Under the pieces are notes generated by a model. That model saw nothing but the letters and a program-made list of their open reading frames with translations, did no database searches and was not told the origin of the DNA. Below, one piece after another: positions 10,606 to 18,813 of a stretch of DNA of 42,761 nucleotides. The position numbers were made by a program, and so were the translations under genes. This DNA comes from Actinobacteria bacterium OK074 (lineage in GTDB: Bacteria; Actinomycetota; Actinomycetes; Streptomycetales; Streptomycetaceae): positions 1-42,761 of the forward strand of contig LJCV01000289.1 of NCBI GenBank assembly GCA_001298575.1, read 5' to 3'. How positions within the stretch are numbered: the first letter of the stretch is position 1; every line of letters begins with the position of its first letter.

Positions 10606-11424
10606 TTACGCCGGTGGCGCGAGGAGTTCGCCGTCGATGACCGTGACCGCGTGGCCGGTCAGGAGGGTGCGGGTGCCGCGGAGTTCGGTGCGGACGAGGC
10701 CGGAGCGGGCGGATGCCTGGAGGCCGGTGAGGGCGGGGCGGCCGAGGCGCTCGGACCAGAACGGGGCGAGTGCGGTGTGGGCGCTGCCGGTGACGGGGTC
10801 CTCGTCGATGCCGACGTTCGGGAAGAAGCAGCGCGAGACGAAGTCGTAGGCACCGGTGGGGTCTTCGGCGCGGGCGGTGGCGATGACGCCGCGCTCGGAG
10901 TAGCGGCCCAGGGAGCGGATGTCCGGGGTCAGGCCGCGCACGGTCTTCTCGTCGGCCAGTTCGACGAGCAGGTCGCCGATGTTCGGGCCGGTGTCGAACA
11001 CGGTGAGCGGCTCGGCGCCGAGAGCCTCCGCCGCGTCGTCCGGCAGCTCGGCCGGGGTGAGGGGCGCGGTCGGGAAGTCGAGGGTGAGGGAGCCGTCCGC
11101 GGCGGGTGTCGCGACGAGCACGCCACTGCGGGTGGCGAACCGTACGGGGCCCTCGTGGGCGCCGGTGGTATGCAGGACGTGCGCGGTGGCCAGCGTGGCG
11201 TGGCCGCAGAGCGCGACCTCGGTGGCGGGGGTGAACCAGCGCAGTGCCCAGTCGGCCCCGCCGCCCGCGGGCAGCCGGTGGGCGAAGGCGGTCTCGGCGT
11301 GGTTGACCTCCCGGGCGACCTGTTGCAGCCAGGCGTCGCCCGGGAAGGCGTCGAGGAGCAGGACCCCGGCCGGGTTGCCGGCGAAGGGGCGGTCGGTGAA
11401 GGCGTCGACGATTCGGATCCTCAT
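10606..11424 (-). CDS. PhzF family isomerase/epimerase
   Basis: The protein has 272 residues, normal for PhzF-like enzymes, which have two matching alpha/beta halves. It begins MRIRIVDAFTDRPFAGNPAGV, a family hallmark. The catalytic Glu is Glu44 in NHAETAF; LCGHATLAT follows, and the second half has GIDEDPVTGSAHTAL. PhzF isomerises a dihydro-hydroxyanthranilate in phenazine synthesis, but most members have unknown substrates and no phenazine genes lie nearby, so only the family is called. The ATG at 11424 is used; the frame runs open far upstream as a shadow of the next gene. It is about 100 bases downstream of the dehydrogenase gene and may be read from its transcript. Confidence 0.9.
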   Translation of the reverse strand: MRIRIVDAFTDRPFAGNPAGVLLLDAFPGDAWLQQVAREVNHAETAFAHRLPAGGGADWALRWFTPATEVALCGHATLATAHVLHTTGAHEGPVRFATRSGVLVATPAADGSLTLDFPTAPLTPAELPDDAAEALGAEPLTVFDTGPNIGDLLVELADEKTVRGLTPDIRSLGRYSERGVIATARAEDPTGAYDFVSRCFFPNVGIDEDPVTGSAHTALAPFWSERLGRPALTGLQASARSGLVRTELRGTRTLLTGHAVTVIDGELLAPPA

Positions 11425-11522
11425 GGGGCGACCGTAGGGGGCCAATGGGTGGAGGGCCAAGGCCAATTCCAGGGAGGTGGACCCTTTGGTCTCTTGCTTC
11501 GGCCCCCGTCGGCCCCTTGTCG

Positions 11523-13061
11523 TCAGGAGAAGCTGACGTCCTGGGCCAGGGCCACGTGGCCGGAGTAGTTGACCGTTGTCGTCACCCGCCGCATGTACGC
11601 CCGCCAGGCGTCGGAACCGGACTCCCGGCCGCCGCCGGTCTCCTTCTCCCCGCCGAAGGCGCCGCCGATCTCCGCGCCCGAGGTGCCGGCGTTGACGTTG
11701 ACGATGCCGCAGTCGGCGCCGTCCGCGGCGAGGAACCGTTCGGCCTCGGCCTGGTCGCGGGTGAAGATGCCGGAGGAGAGGCCCTGGGGGACGTCGTTGT
11801 GCAGGGAGATCGCCTCGTCGAGGGTGGTGTAGGTGAGGACGTGGAGGACCGGGGCGAAGGTCTCCTCGCGGACGACGGGGGTCTGCGCGGGCATGCGGAC
11901 GACGGCGGGCTCGACGTAGTACGCGTGCGGCGCGTCCGGGGCGAGACGGCGGGCGCCGCCCGTGACGAGACGGCCGCCCTCGGCCTGGGCTCGCTCCAAG
12001 GTCGTCCGCATGCGGGCGTACGCGGCCTCGTTGACCAGTGGCCCGATCAGGGTGGCCGGGCCGAAGGGGTCGCCGATCGGCAGCTTCGCGAAGGCGGCGG
12101 CGATGCGGTCCACCAGCGGGTCGGCGACGTCCTCGTGGACGATCAGCCGGCGCAGGGTCGTACAGCGCTGTCCCGCGGTGCCCGCGGCGGCGAACACCAG
12201 GGAGTTCAGGGTCAGTTGGAGATCCGCCGACGGGGTCACCACGGCGGCGTTGTTGCCGCCGAGTTCGAGGATCGTGCGGCCGAAGCGGGCGGCCACGCGG
12301 GGGCCCACGGCGCGGCCCATGCGGGTGGAGCCGGTGGCGCTGACCAGCGGGACGCGGGGTGAGTCGGCCAGGCGTTCGCCGAGGTCGGCGCCGCCGAGCA
12401 GGACCTGGTTGAGGGCGGGCGGGGCACCGCGGTCGGCGGCGGCCCGCGCGAGCAGGGCGGTGCAGGCCAGCGCGGTGAGCGGGGTGAGTTCGGAGGGTTT
12501 CCAGACCACGGTGTTGCCGCAGACCAGGGTGATCGCGGTGTTCCAGGCCCACACGGCCACGGGGAAGTTGAAGGCGGTGACGACCGCGGTGACGCCGAGC
12601 GGCTGCCAGGTCTCCGCGAGGCGGTGGCCGGGGCGTTCGGAGGGCATCGTGCGGCCGTAGAGCTGGCGGGAGAGGCCGACGGCGAAGTCGCAGACGTCGA
12701 TCATCTCCTGGACCTCGCCGAGCGCTTCGGAGCCGATCTTTCCGGCCTCGACGGTGACCAGGGTGGCGAGGTCCGCCTTGTGTTCGGTGAGCAGTTCGCC
12801 GAGGCGTTTGACCAGGGCGCCGCGGACGGGGGCGGGGGTGGTGCGCCACTGGAGGAAGGCGGTGTGGGCGGTGTCGATCGCCGCGTCGGCCTCCGCGGGC
12901 GTCGTCGCGCGCAGGGTGAGCAGCGCCTCGCCGGTGACCGGGGTGCGGGCCGTGACGCCGGTGCCGTCGAACGCGGTGAGGTCCACGCCGCAGGCGCGCA
13001 GCGCGGCCAGGGCCCTGGCGCGGACGGTGTCGGTGGAGGGGAGCGCGGCGGTGGTCGTCAT
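11523..13061 (-). CDS. L-aminoadipate-semialdehyde dehydrogenase (ALDH7 family)
   Basis: A 512-residue aldehyde dehydrogenase. FNFPVAVWAWN (Asn165), KPSELTPL (Lys188), ATGSTRMGR, the general base Glu266 in LELGGNN and the nucleophile Cys300 in GQRCTTLRR are all present. The NAGTSGAEIGGAFGGEKETGGG end is typical of ALDH7/AmaB/Pcd enzymes, which oxidise 2-aminoadipate 6-semialdehyde to 2-aminoadipate in lysine breakdown. Its start overlaps the stop of the upstream HglS-type gene by four bases (ATGA), so the two are co-translated. Lysine degradation fits both partners. Lysine 6-aminotransferase is not in the window. Confidence 0.9.
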   Translation of the reverse strand: MTTTAALPSTDTVRARALAALRACGVDLTAFDGTGVTARTPVTGEALLTLRATTPAEADAAIDTAHTAFLQWRTTPAPVRGALVKRLGELLTEHKADLATLVTVEAGKIGSEALGEVQEMIDVCDFAVGLSRQLYGRTMPSERPGHRLAETWQPLGVTAVVTAFNFPVAVWAWNTAITLVCGNTVVWKPSELTPLTALACTALLARAAADRGAPPALNQVLLGGADLGERLADSPRVPLVSATGSTRMGRAVGPRVAARFGRTILELGGNNAAVVTPSADLQLTLNSLVFAAAGTAGQRCTTLRRLIVHEDVADPLVDRIAAAFAKLPIGDPFGPATLIGPLVNEAAYARMRTTLERAQAEGGRLVTGGARRLAPDAPHAYYVEPAVVRMPAQTPVVREETFAPVLHVLTYTTLDEAISLHNDVPQGLSSGIFTRDQAEAERFLAADGADCGIVNVNAGTSGAEIGGAFGGEKETGGGRESGSDAWRAYMRRVTTTVNYSGHVALAQDVSFS

Positions 13062-14437
13062 GCGGGGTCCTCGCCTGGGGTCGGGCGGACGGGGGCGATG
13101 CCGAGGGCCTTGGCGGCCTCGTCGAGCGACGTCCGGCGTTGGCGGGCGTAGTGCTCGGCCGGGTCGTGGACGGGGCGGTCCAGTACGGCCGCGAGCCAGT
13201 CGGTGTCGCGCGGGGACGCGGTCTGCCCGGCGTCCTTGGAGCCCTCGTCGTCGAGGTTGGAGCGGAAGATTCCGGCGGCCGGGCGGGGCAGGAAGTCCTC
13301 GTGGACGACGGGGTGGGCGGGGGGGGGGCCGCCGTCGAGGAGCGCGGGCAGGTCGTGCGGCGGGTGGCGGCCGTCGGCGGGGCGGTCGGCGGCCTCGTAG
13401 GTGAAGAACGCGAGGTCCTGGCGGGCGAGTTCGGCCTCCGTGGCGGGCAGCCGCCGGGTCCACACCGTGCGGGCGGCCTCCTGGCGGGGCAGCGAGGGGT
13501 CGGCGGCGAGCAACTCGTCGACCTCGGCGGTGAGTTGGTCGTAGCGGACACGCCCGGCCGGGGTGAGCGCGATGCCGCGGGCCTCGACCTCGCCGAAGCG
13601 CACGCGCAGCGCGCCCGGGGTGACGCCGCCGTCCGGTTCGCGGAAGCGGCGGGGCTCGGACAGCGCCTTGAACGAGGTCTGGCGCAACAGGATGTCGGGG
13701 CCGTCCCAGCGGGGCGGGCCCTGGATCTCGTCGATCATCGCGATGCCGCGGTCCGCCATGCGACGGTACAGCTCGTCGATGTCCAGGACCCTGGGCGTGA
13801 GGTGGTTGATGTGCGTGGAGCCGACCCCGGCGATGTCCGCGGCCACGCTCGACACCTTCTCCAGCGTCGCGTACCAGGCGCGGTCGACCGGCTCGGGGGA
13901 GAGCTCGAAGGCGGCGGTCGCGAGGGTCAGGAAGCGCAGCGCCTCCGCCTCCGGCAGGCCCTGTTCGCGCTCCGCCTGCTCGGCCAGGTACAGGAGTTCG
14001 GGCGGGAACAGGGTGCGGCGGGCGAGGAACTCCTCGATACGGCGCTGGAGTTCGGCGTCGAAGAAACGGCGGTCGTCCGCGACGAGTACGGAGGTGAACA
14101 CGCGGAAGGGGTTGCGGGCCAACTCCCCCGGATCCACCGGGCGGAACGCCGTCGACACCACCGGGATCGAGCTGGCGGAGGCGTCGCGCAGGTCGTAGAA
14201 GCCGGTGGGGTGCATGCCGAACGCGGCGAAGATCTGGGCCACTTGGTGTAGTTCGGTGGGGGTGCCGGGGCGCTGCGCTGTGCTTGTGCCGTCTCGGTGC
14301 AGGACTGTGGTGTTTACCTGTGCGGTTGCGTTTACGAGGGTGGTGTAGGCGGGGACTTCGGTTCCGTACATTTTGGAGAGGGAGATGGCGGAGTGGGTGC
14401 GTAGTTTCCAGGTGGGGAATGGGGGGTGGGGGTACAT
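13058..14437 (-). CDS. 2-oxoadipate dioxygenase/decarboxylase family protein (HglS, DUF1338), possibly altered N-terminus
   Basis: About 459 residues of the HglS/YdcJ VOC-fold family, which in Pseudomonas converts 2-oxoadipate to D-2-hydroxyglutarate with Fe(II). Family motifs are clear: GMHPTGFYDLRDA, STAFRPV, NPFRVFTSVL, STHINHLTPRVLDID, LLRQTSFKAL, VRFGEVEARGIALT and HEDFLPRPAAGIF. The His of HINH and the Glu of FGEVE are likely metal ligands. The segment where I expect the first ligand (an RHGAIR-like motif before GTPTEL) reads STAQRPGT, so a His and about 20 residues seem missing. Codons there (GCA, GTA, ACA, CTA) are also unusual. ATG at 14437 is preferred since FPTWKLR looks homologous; GTG at 14473 is possible. 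No start has a strong Shine-Dalgarno. Confidence 0.82.
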   Translation of the reverse strand: MYPHPPFPTWKLRTHSAISLSKMYGTEVPAYTTLVNATAQVNTTVLHRDGTSTAQRPGTPTELHQVAQIFAAFGMHPTGFYDLRDASASSIPVVSTAFRPVDPGELARNPFRVFTSVLVADDRRFFDAELQRRIEEFLARRTLFPPELLYLAEQAEREQGLPEAEALRFLTLATAAFELSPEPVDRAWYATLEKVSSVAADIAGVGSTHINHLTPRVLDIDELYRRMADRGIAMIDEIQGPPRWDGPDILLRQTSFKALSEPRRFREPDGGVTPGALRVRFGEVEARGIALTPAGRVRYDQLTAEVDELLAADPSLPRQEAARTVWTRRLPATEAELARQDLAFFTYEAADRPADGRHPPHDLPALLDGGPPPAHPVVHEDFLPRPAAGIFRSNLDDEGSKDAGQTASPRDTDWLAAVLDRPVHDPAEHYARQRRTSLDEAAKALGIAPVRPTPGEDPA

Positions 14438-14479
14438 GGGTCGACCTGTACCCCGATTGTGGGGGGTGACCACGTCTGG

Positions 14480-14570
14480 GGGTGGGGGGGCTGTGGTCGG
14501 TGGTCGGGTGCGGCTTCGTCGTGGCTGGTCGCGCAGTTCCCCGCGCCCCTATCGGGGCGCTGTCGAACCC
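14480..14570. repeat. Dispersed streptomycete intergenic repeat with hairpin
   Basis: The block around gtggctggtcgcgcagttcc followed by ccgcgcccctatcggggcgc is a sequence I recognise as repeated between genes across many Streptomyces chromosomes. It contains the hairpin GCGCCCC (14543-14549) with GGGGCGC (14554-14560). Here it lies between the glycosyltransferase stop and the HglS start and could terminate the Nit1C transcript or be a REP-like element. Confidence 0.7.
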
Positions 14571-14601
14571 GCGGCGGATTCCATCGGCCGACCTGGGCGG
14601 A

Positions 14602-15696
14602 TTACGCTGGGACGGTGAGCGAACGGTAGAAGTCGACGTGGCGTTGGGCCGCCGTCTCCCACGTATGGCTTGCCGCCAAGTTGCGTCCTGCTGCCCGCCG
14701 GGCCGGGTCCGGGGTCGTCAGGGCCCTGTCCAGTTCCCTCGCCAAGTCCTCCGGCGTTGTCGCGAATTGGGCCGTCTGGCCGAAGACCTCGCGTAGGACC
14801 GGGAGGTCGCGTACTACCAACGGGACGCCTGCGGCCAGTGCCTCCATCGCGGCCAGGCCGAAGCCCTCCTTCACGGAGGGGAAGGCGAAGGCGTCGGCGG
14901 CGGCTACCAGGGAGGGGAGGTCGTCTTCGGGGACCTGGCCCAACACGACCGGTTCCAGCGCCAGTTCGGCCGCACGGCGCTCCCAGTGGGTGCGGTAGTC
15001 GCGGTAGTCGAAGAGGGTTTCGCCGCCTGCGACGACCAGGCGTACGTCCGGGTGCGTGGTGCGCAGGAGGGCGTACGCCTCCAGGAGGTCCAGGGAGCCC
15101 TTGCGGGGTTCGATGCCGCCGACGGTCAGTACGTAACGGCCGAGGCGGGTGCGCCAGTTGGCGCGGGCGGTCGGGTCGGTGGCCGCGAAACGGTCGTACG
15201 CCACGCCGTTGGGGATCACCGTCGCCTTGATGCCCCAGCCGTCGGCGAGTTCGGTGGCGACCGCAGCCGAGACGCAGAGGTGCGCGTACGGCTCGACGAC
15301 GGCGCGCTCGTGGCAGGCCGCGAGTTCGGGCGTGGTGAAGTGGTCGAGGTGGTGGACCGTACGGACGCAGCGGCAGTCGACCGCGTTGGCGCTGATGCAG
15401 TCCTGGGCGTGGACGACGTCGTAGTCCGCCGCGCGGAGTGCGAAGGCGGCGCCCAGGGTGGCGATGGAGCGCAGGATGCGTTCGCCGACCGTCTCGTGCT
15501 CGGGGCCGTCCGGGAAGGGCACGACCCGCAGCCGTACCGCCGGGTCGACGGGGCGGAAGAAGCCGTCGTCGCCGCCCCGGCCCAGCGTCCACACCGTGAC
15601 GTCCTGGCCGGTCGCGGCGAGTGCCTCGGCGAGGGCGAGGGTGTGGACGACACCGCCGCGCGGCTTGGTGGAGTAGCTGAGCAGGGCGATCTTCAC
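14602..15696 (-). CDS. Glycosyltransferase family 4, MSMEG_0565 type (Nit1C cluster)
   Basis: A 364-residue GT-B glycosyltransferase. The N-terminal domain opens with MKIALLSYSTKPRGGVVHTL, the donor domain holds VIPNGVAYDRF, LTVGGIEPRKGS and PSVKEGFGLAAMEALAAGVP, the E-x7-E nucleotide-sugar motif. The protein belongs to the MSMEG_0565-like group that travels with Nit1C genes. It starts at GTG 15696, overlapping the stop of the upstream nitrilase-fold gene by four bases (GTGA), so it is translationally coupled and the last gene of the operon. A sugar transfer to the cluster's product is the natural inference; donor and acceptor are unknown. Confidence 0.9.
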   Translation of the reverse strand: MKIALLSYSTKPRGGVVHTLALAEALAATGQDVTVWTLGRGGDDGFFRPVDPAVRLRVVPFPDGPEHETVGERILRSIATLGAAFALRAADYDVVHAQDCISANAVDCRCVRTVHHLDHFTTPELAACHERAVVEPYAHLCVSAAVATELADGWGIKATVIPNGVAYDRFAATDPTARANWRTRLGRYVLTVGGIEPRKGSLDLLEAYALLRTTHPDVRLVVAGGETLFDYRDYRTHWERRAAELALEPVVLGQVPEDDLPSLVAAADAFAFPSVKEGFGLAAMEALAAGVPLVVRDLPVLREVFGQTAQFATTPEDLARELDRALTTPDPARRAAGRNLAASHTWETAAQRHVDFYRSLTVPA

Positions 15697-16529
15697 GAAG
15701 AGGTCTCCCGGTAGGCGTCGGGGCGGCGTTCGTCGAGGTGGCGCAGGATGCGGCGGGCGCGGTCGATCTCGGCGGCGACGTCGAGTTCCGCCACCGCCAG
15801 GCCCGCCTTGGCCCAGGTGCGGGCGAGGATGTCGCCGCCGGGGCCGACCACCTTGGACTGGCCCAGGAAGCGCATGCCGCCCATGGCGCCGGTCTGGTTG
15901 GAGGAGGCGAGGACGACCTGGTTCTCGGCGGCGCGGGCCTGGTCGTAGAGGTCGAAGAGTTTGGCCTGGCGGTCCTGGGCCATGCGGGGGGCGCGGTTGG
16001 TGATGCTGGTGGGCCAGGCGGAGAGGCAGGCGAGGATCTCGGCGCCGTCCAGGGCCAGGGAGCGGGCGGACTCGGGGAAGGTCTTGTCGTAGTCGATGAG
16101 CATGCCGATGCGGCCGACGGGGGTGTCGAACGCGTCGAAGCGGTCGCCCGCGGTGTAGGCGGCGACCTCGCCGGCCGGGAGGTGGACCTTGCGGTGGCGG
16201 CCCAGGACGCCGTCGCCGCTGACGCAGACGGCGGCGTTGTAGCGCTCGGTGCCGCCGTCCTCGCAGTAGCCGACGCAGACCACCATCTCGGCGGCCAGCC
16301 GGGCGACTTGGAGGATCAGCGGGTCGTCGGGCTTGAGGGCCGGGGGCAGCGCCTCGGGGTCGGGGTGGCGCAGGTCGGCGAGGTAGCCGCCGAGCGCGGC
16401 GTCGGGCAGCACGAGCAGTCCGGCGCCGGAGGCCCGCGCGTCGTCGACGAGTTTGGCGATGCGGGCCAGGTCGAACTCCAGGTCGCGGCCGAAGTGGGCG
16501 GCCGCGGCCGCGATCCGGATGGTGCTCAT
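15693..16529 (-). CDS. Nitrilase-fold protein lacking the catalytic cysteine (Nit1C cluster)
   Basis: The protein has 278 residues and is a clear tandem paralogue of the next gene upstream, similar along its whole length (HFGRDLEFD, GDGVLGRHRKVHLP, GDRFDAFDTPVGRIGM, ENQVVLASSNQTG). The nitrilase triad is altered: the Glu of LPEA is Asp43 (LPDAALGGY), Lys114 is kept, and the nucleophile Cys is Asp146 (GMLIDYDKTFPE). The codon at 16092-16094 reads GAC, not TGC. A cysteine-dependent nitrilase or amidase reaction is therefore not expected. It may be a structural partner in mixed nitrilase filaments, a binding protein, or an enzyme with changed chemistry. Both its ends overlap neighbours by four bases. 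Confidence 0.92.
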   Translation of the reverse strand: MSTIRIAAAAAHFGRDLEFDLARIAKLVDDARASGAGLLVLPDAALGGYLADLRHPDPEALPPALKPDDPLILQVARLAAEMVVCVGYCEDGGTERYNAAVCVSGDGVLGRHRKVHLPAGEVAAYTAGDRFDAFDTPVGRIGMLIDYDKTFPESARSLALDGAEILACLSAWPTSITNRAPRMAQDRQAKLFDLYDQARAAENQVVLASSNQTGAMGGMRFLGQSKVVGPGGDILARTWAKAGLAVAELDVAAEIDRARRILRHLDERRPDAYRETSS

Positions 16530-17377
16530 GGGGTTGGTGCTCCTGCGGGTGTGTAGGTGTCCGGGCGCCGGTCGCGCAGGTGCCCCATCGACCGGCGGGC
16601 GGTCTCCAGGGCCTGGGCGACGTCGAGTTCGGCGACGGCCAGGCCCGCTCCGACGCCGGTGTCGGCGAGGATCTCGCCGCCGGGGTCGACGACCTTGGCG
16701 CTGCCGACGAAGCGTAGCGACCCGAAGGTACCCGCCTGATTCGCGGAGATCCACACGATCTGGTTCTCCAGTGCGCGAGCCCGGTCGAACAGGTCGAAGC
16801 GGCGCTTCCAGCGGTCGTTGACCAGGTCGGTCGTGGCGTTGGTGCGGGCGCCCGGCCAGGCCGAGACGACCACGCCGATCTGGGCGCCGTCGAGGGCGAG
16901 CGCGCGGGCGGACTCCGGGAACGCTTTGTCGTAGCAGATCATCATGCCGATGCGGCCGGCCGGCGTGTCGAAGGCGTGGAAGCGGTCGCCGGAGGAGTAG
17001 CTGGCGTCCTCGCTGAGCGGCTGGTGGACCTTGCGGTGGTTGCCGAGGACGCCGTCGCCGGTGACGCAGACGACGCTGTTGTAGCGCTGCCCGTCCGCGG
17101 CGGCCTCGCAGTAGCCCGCGACGACCGTCATCTCCCCGGCCAGGGCGGCCAGTCGGCGGATCTCGGGGCCGTCGAGGGCGAGCGCGGGCGGGCCCTCGTC
17201 CAGCTCGCTGTCGTCGTCGAGGCTGAGCAGGTAGCCGCCCAGGCACGCCTCCGGCAGCGCGAGCAGCCGGACGCGCTCCTCGCGGGCCTCCTTGATCAGC
17301 CGTTCCGCGATCTGGAAGTCCTCTTCCAGGTCGCGGCCGAACTCGGCGGCGACGGCCGCCATGCGCAGGGTGGTCAT
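16526..17377 (-). CDS. Nit1-type nitrilase / carbon-nitrogen hydrolase (Nit1C cluster)
   Basis: A 283-residue carbon-nitrogen hydrolase with an intact triad: Glu43 (LPEACLGGY), Lys116 (GNHRKVHQP) and Cys148 (GMMICYDKAFPE). The family opens C-N bonds of nitriles or amides through a thioimidate or acyl-enzyme on Cys. Being next to the radical SAM and GNAT-AIRS genes places it in the Nit1 branch, which in cyanobacteria responds to nitrogen starvation and in some bacteria is needed for cyanide assimilation. ATG 17377 overlaps the upstream stop (ATGA), and its own stop overlaps the next start. I cannot read substrate preference, nitrile or amide. Confidence 0.93.
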   Translation of the reverse strand: MTTLRMAAVAAEFGRDLEEDFQIAERLIKEAREERVRLLALPEACLGGYLLSLDDDSELDEGPPALALDGPEIRRLAALAGEMTVVAGYCEAAADGQRYNSVVCVTGDGVLGNHRKVHQPLSEDASYSSGDRFHAFDTPAGRIGMMICYDKAFPESARALALDGAQIGVVVSAWPGARTNATTDLVNDRWKRRFDLFDRARALENQIVWISANQAGTFGSLRFVGSAKVVDPGGEILADTGVGAGLAVAELDVAQALETARRSMGHLRDRRPDTYTPAGAPTP

Positions 17378-18813
17378 GCCGTCCCCATTCCGGTCACGGT
17401 GGACGTGACAGCTTCGGTGATCTCTCCGTCGGGCCAGCGCAGCCCGACGCCTTCCCCATCGGTCAGCTCCCCGCACACCGCGCCCCTCGCGGGCCCGGCG
17501 GGCAGGGGCGGTGCGTCCGGCGCGTCGGCCGTGAGCATCGCGAAGCCCGGGAAGCAGGTGAACCAGTCGCCCACGGTCGCGGCCGGCGGCCGGGGCACGG
17601 CGGCCACGTCGAGCACCGCGCGGCAGCCGCTCGCCTCCGCGAGCATGCCGAGCGTGCCGGCGATCCCGGCCATCGACACGTCCTTGGCGGCGGCGGGCCG
17701 GGCGGCGGCCACCGCGCCGGTCATCGTGCGCAGTTCGTCGCCACGACGGCAGGTGGTGGAGTCCCACTGACGGCCGCCGTAGCCCGGACGCCAGCCGCCG
17801 CCGAGGTCGGCGGTGAGCCGTACGGCGTGGCCGGGGCGTCCGCCGCCGCCGGGTACGGGGCGGTCGGTGCGGCCGAGCGCGGTCACCGACAGGGCGGCGG
17901 GGACGCCGAGTTGAGTGTGCCCGCCGAGCACCGGGACGCCGTACGCCCGCGCCGCCCGGGTCAGTCCGGCGAGGATCCGCGCGGCGTGCGCGGCGTCGCG
18001 GGCGCCGACCGCGTCCAGCAGCCCGAGCGGTGAAGCACCCATCGCCGCAAGGTCGTTGACATTGACGAGGACCGCGCACCAGCCCGCCCACTCGGGGTCG
18101 CGCTCGACCATCGACGGCACGATCGCGTCGCACGCGGCGATCACGTCCGTGCCGGGGACGGGCGCGCCGTCGTCGCCGACGAAGCCCGCGGGCGCGGGCA
18201 GCGTGGCGAGCAGCGGGCCCAGCGCGGCCTTCGTCGCCGCGCTCTGTGCCGCGATCCGGCCGATCGGCCGGCGCATGAGGACGTGCGGCGCGCCCGCGAC
18301 CTCCGTGTCCCGGATCCGCTGCCAGCCCAGACGCCGGAACAGCGCCTCGCCCGCGGCCCGGACGGTCGCGTCGAACCGCAGCACGCCCTCGGCCTCCGCC
18401 CGGGCGCACGCGGCCCGGACGAGCGCCGCGCCGATGCCGCGCGGGCCCCGGGAACCGCGGGCGACCACCAGCCGGCCGCCCTGCCACCAGCCGATGTCGG
18501 GGCCGTCGTCGACCGGGCACAGCCGCACCCCGCCGATCACGGCACCCTCCGGGTCCCGCGCGACCAGGACGACGGTCCGCGGGTCCGCGTCGCGGTCGTC
18601 CAGGTCGTGGCCGGTGAACAGCCCCTGCTCGTGCACGAAGGCGTCCCGGCGCAGCCGCCGGTAGTCGGCCAACTGGGCTTTGTCCGCGGCCTGTTCGATA
18701 CGGAACGCGGGCCGCCGGGCGAGCGTGTTGCGGTCGCCCAGCAGCGCCAGGATGTCCTGCGGGCCGTCCACGGGCGGTACGGCGACGGAGCCGTCGAGGT
18801 ACACGGCGCTCAC
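17374..18813 (-). CDS. GNAT acetyltransferase - AIR synthase-like fusion, MSMEG_0567/Sll0786-0787 type
   Basis: A 479-residue fusion. Residues about 35-185 are a GNAT domain (RRLRRDAFVHEQGLF, GVRLCPVDD, an acetyl-CoA loop in RGPRGIGAALVRAA, and ALFRRLGWQRI). Residues about 190-479 resemble aminoimidazole ribotide synthase (PurM): NVNDLAAMGASPLGLLDAVG, VLGGHTQLGVPAALSVTALG and AAAKDVSMAGIAGTLGML, an ATP-dependent cyclising or phosphorylating fold. In cyanobacteria the two domains are encoded as separate neighbouring genes, as I recall. The GTG at 18813 overlaps the radical SAM stop by four bases. Fusion implies consecutive steps in one pathway, here N-acylation and ATP-driven activation. Confidence 0.92.
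   Translation of the reverse strand: MSAVYLDGSVAVPPVDGPQDILALLGDRNTLARRPAFRIEQAADKAQLADYRRLRRDAFVHEQGLFTGHDLDDRDADPRTVVLVARDPEGAVIGGVRLCPVDDGPDIGWWQGGRLVVARGSRGPRGIGAALVRAACARAEAEGVLRFDATVRAAGEALFRRLGWQRIRDTEVAGAPHVLMRRPIGRIAAQSAATKAALGPLLATLPAPAGFVGDDGAPVPGTDVIAACDAIVPSMVERDPEWAGWCAVLVNVNDLAAMGASPLGLLDAVGARDAAHAARILAGLTRAARAYGVPVLGGHTQLGVPAALSVTALGRTDRPVPGGGGRPGHAVRLTADLGGGWRPGYGGRQWDSTTCRRGDELRTMTGAVAAARPAAAKDVSMAGIAGTLGMLAEASGCRAVLDVAAVPRPPAATVGDWFTCFPGFAMLTADAPDAPPLPAGPARGAVCGELTDGEGVGLRWPDGEITEAVTSTVTGMGTA

Noticed and set aside
10606..14473. Phenazine gene cluster suggested by PhzF
   Set aside because: No phzA-E genes nearby; PhzF homologues are widespread with other roles.
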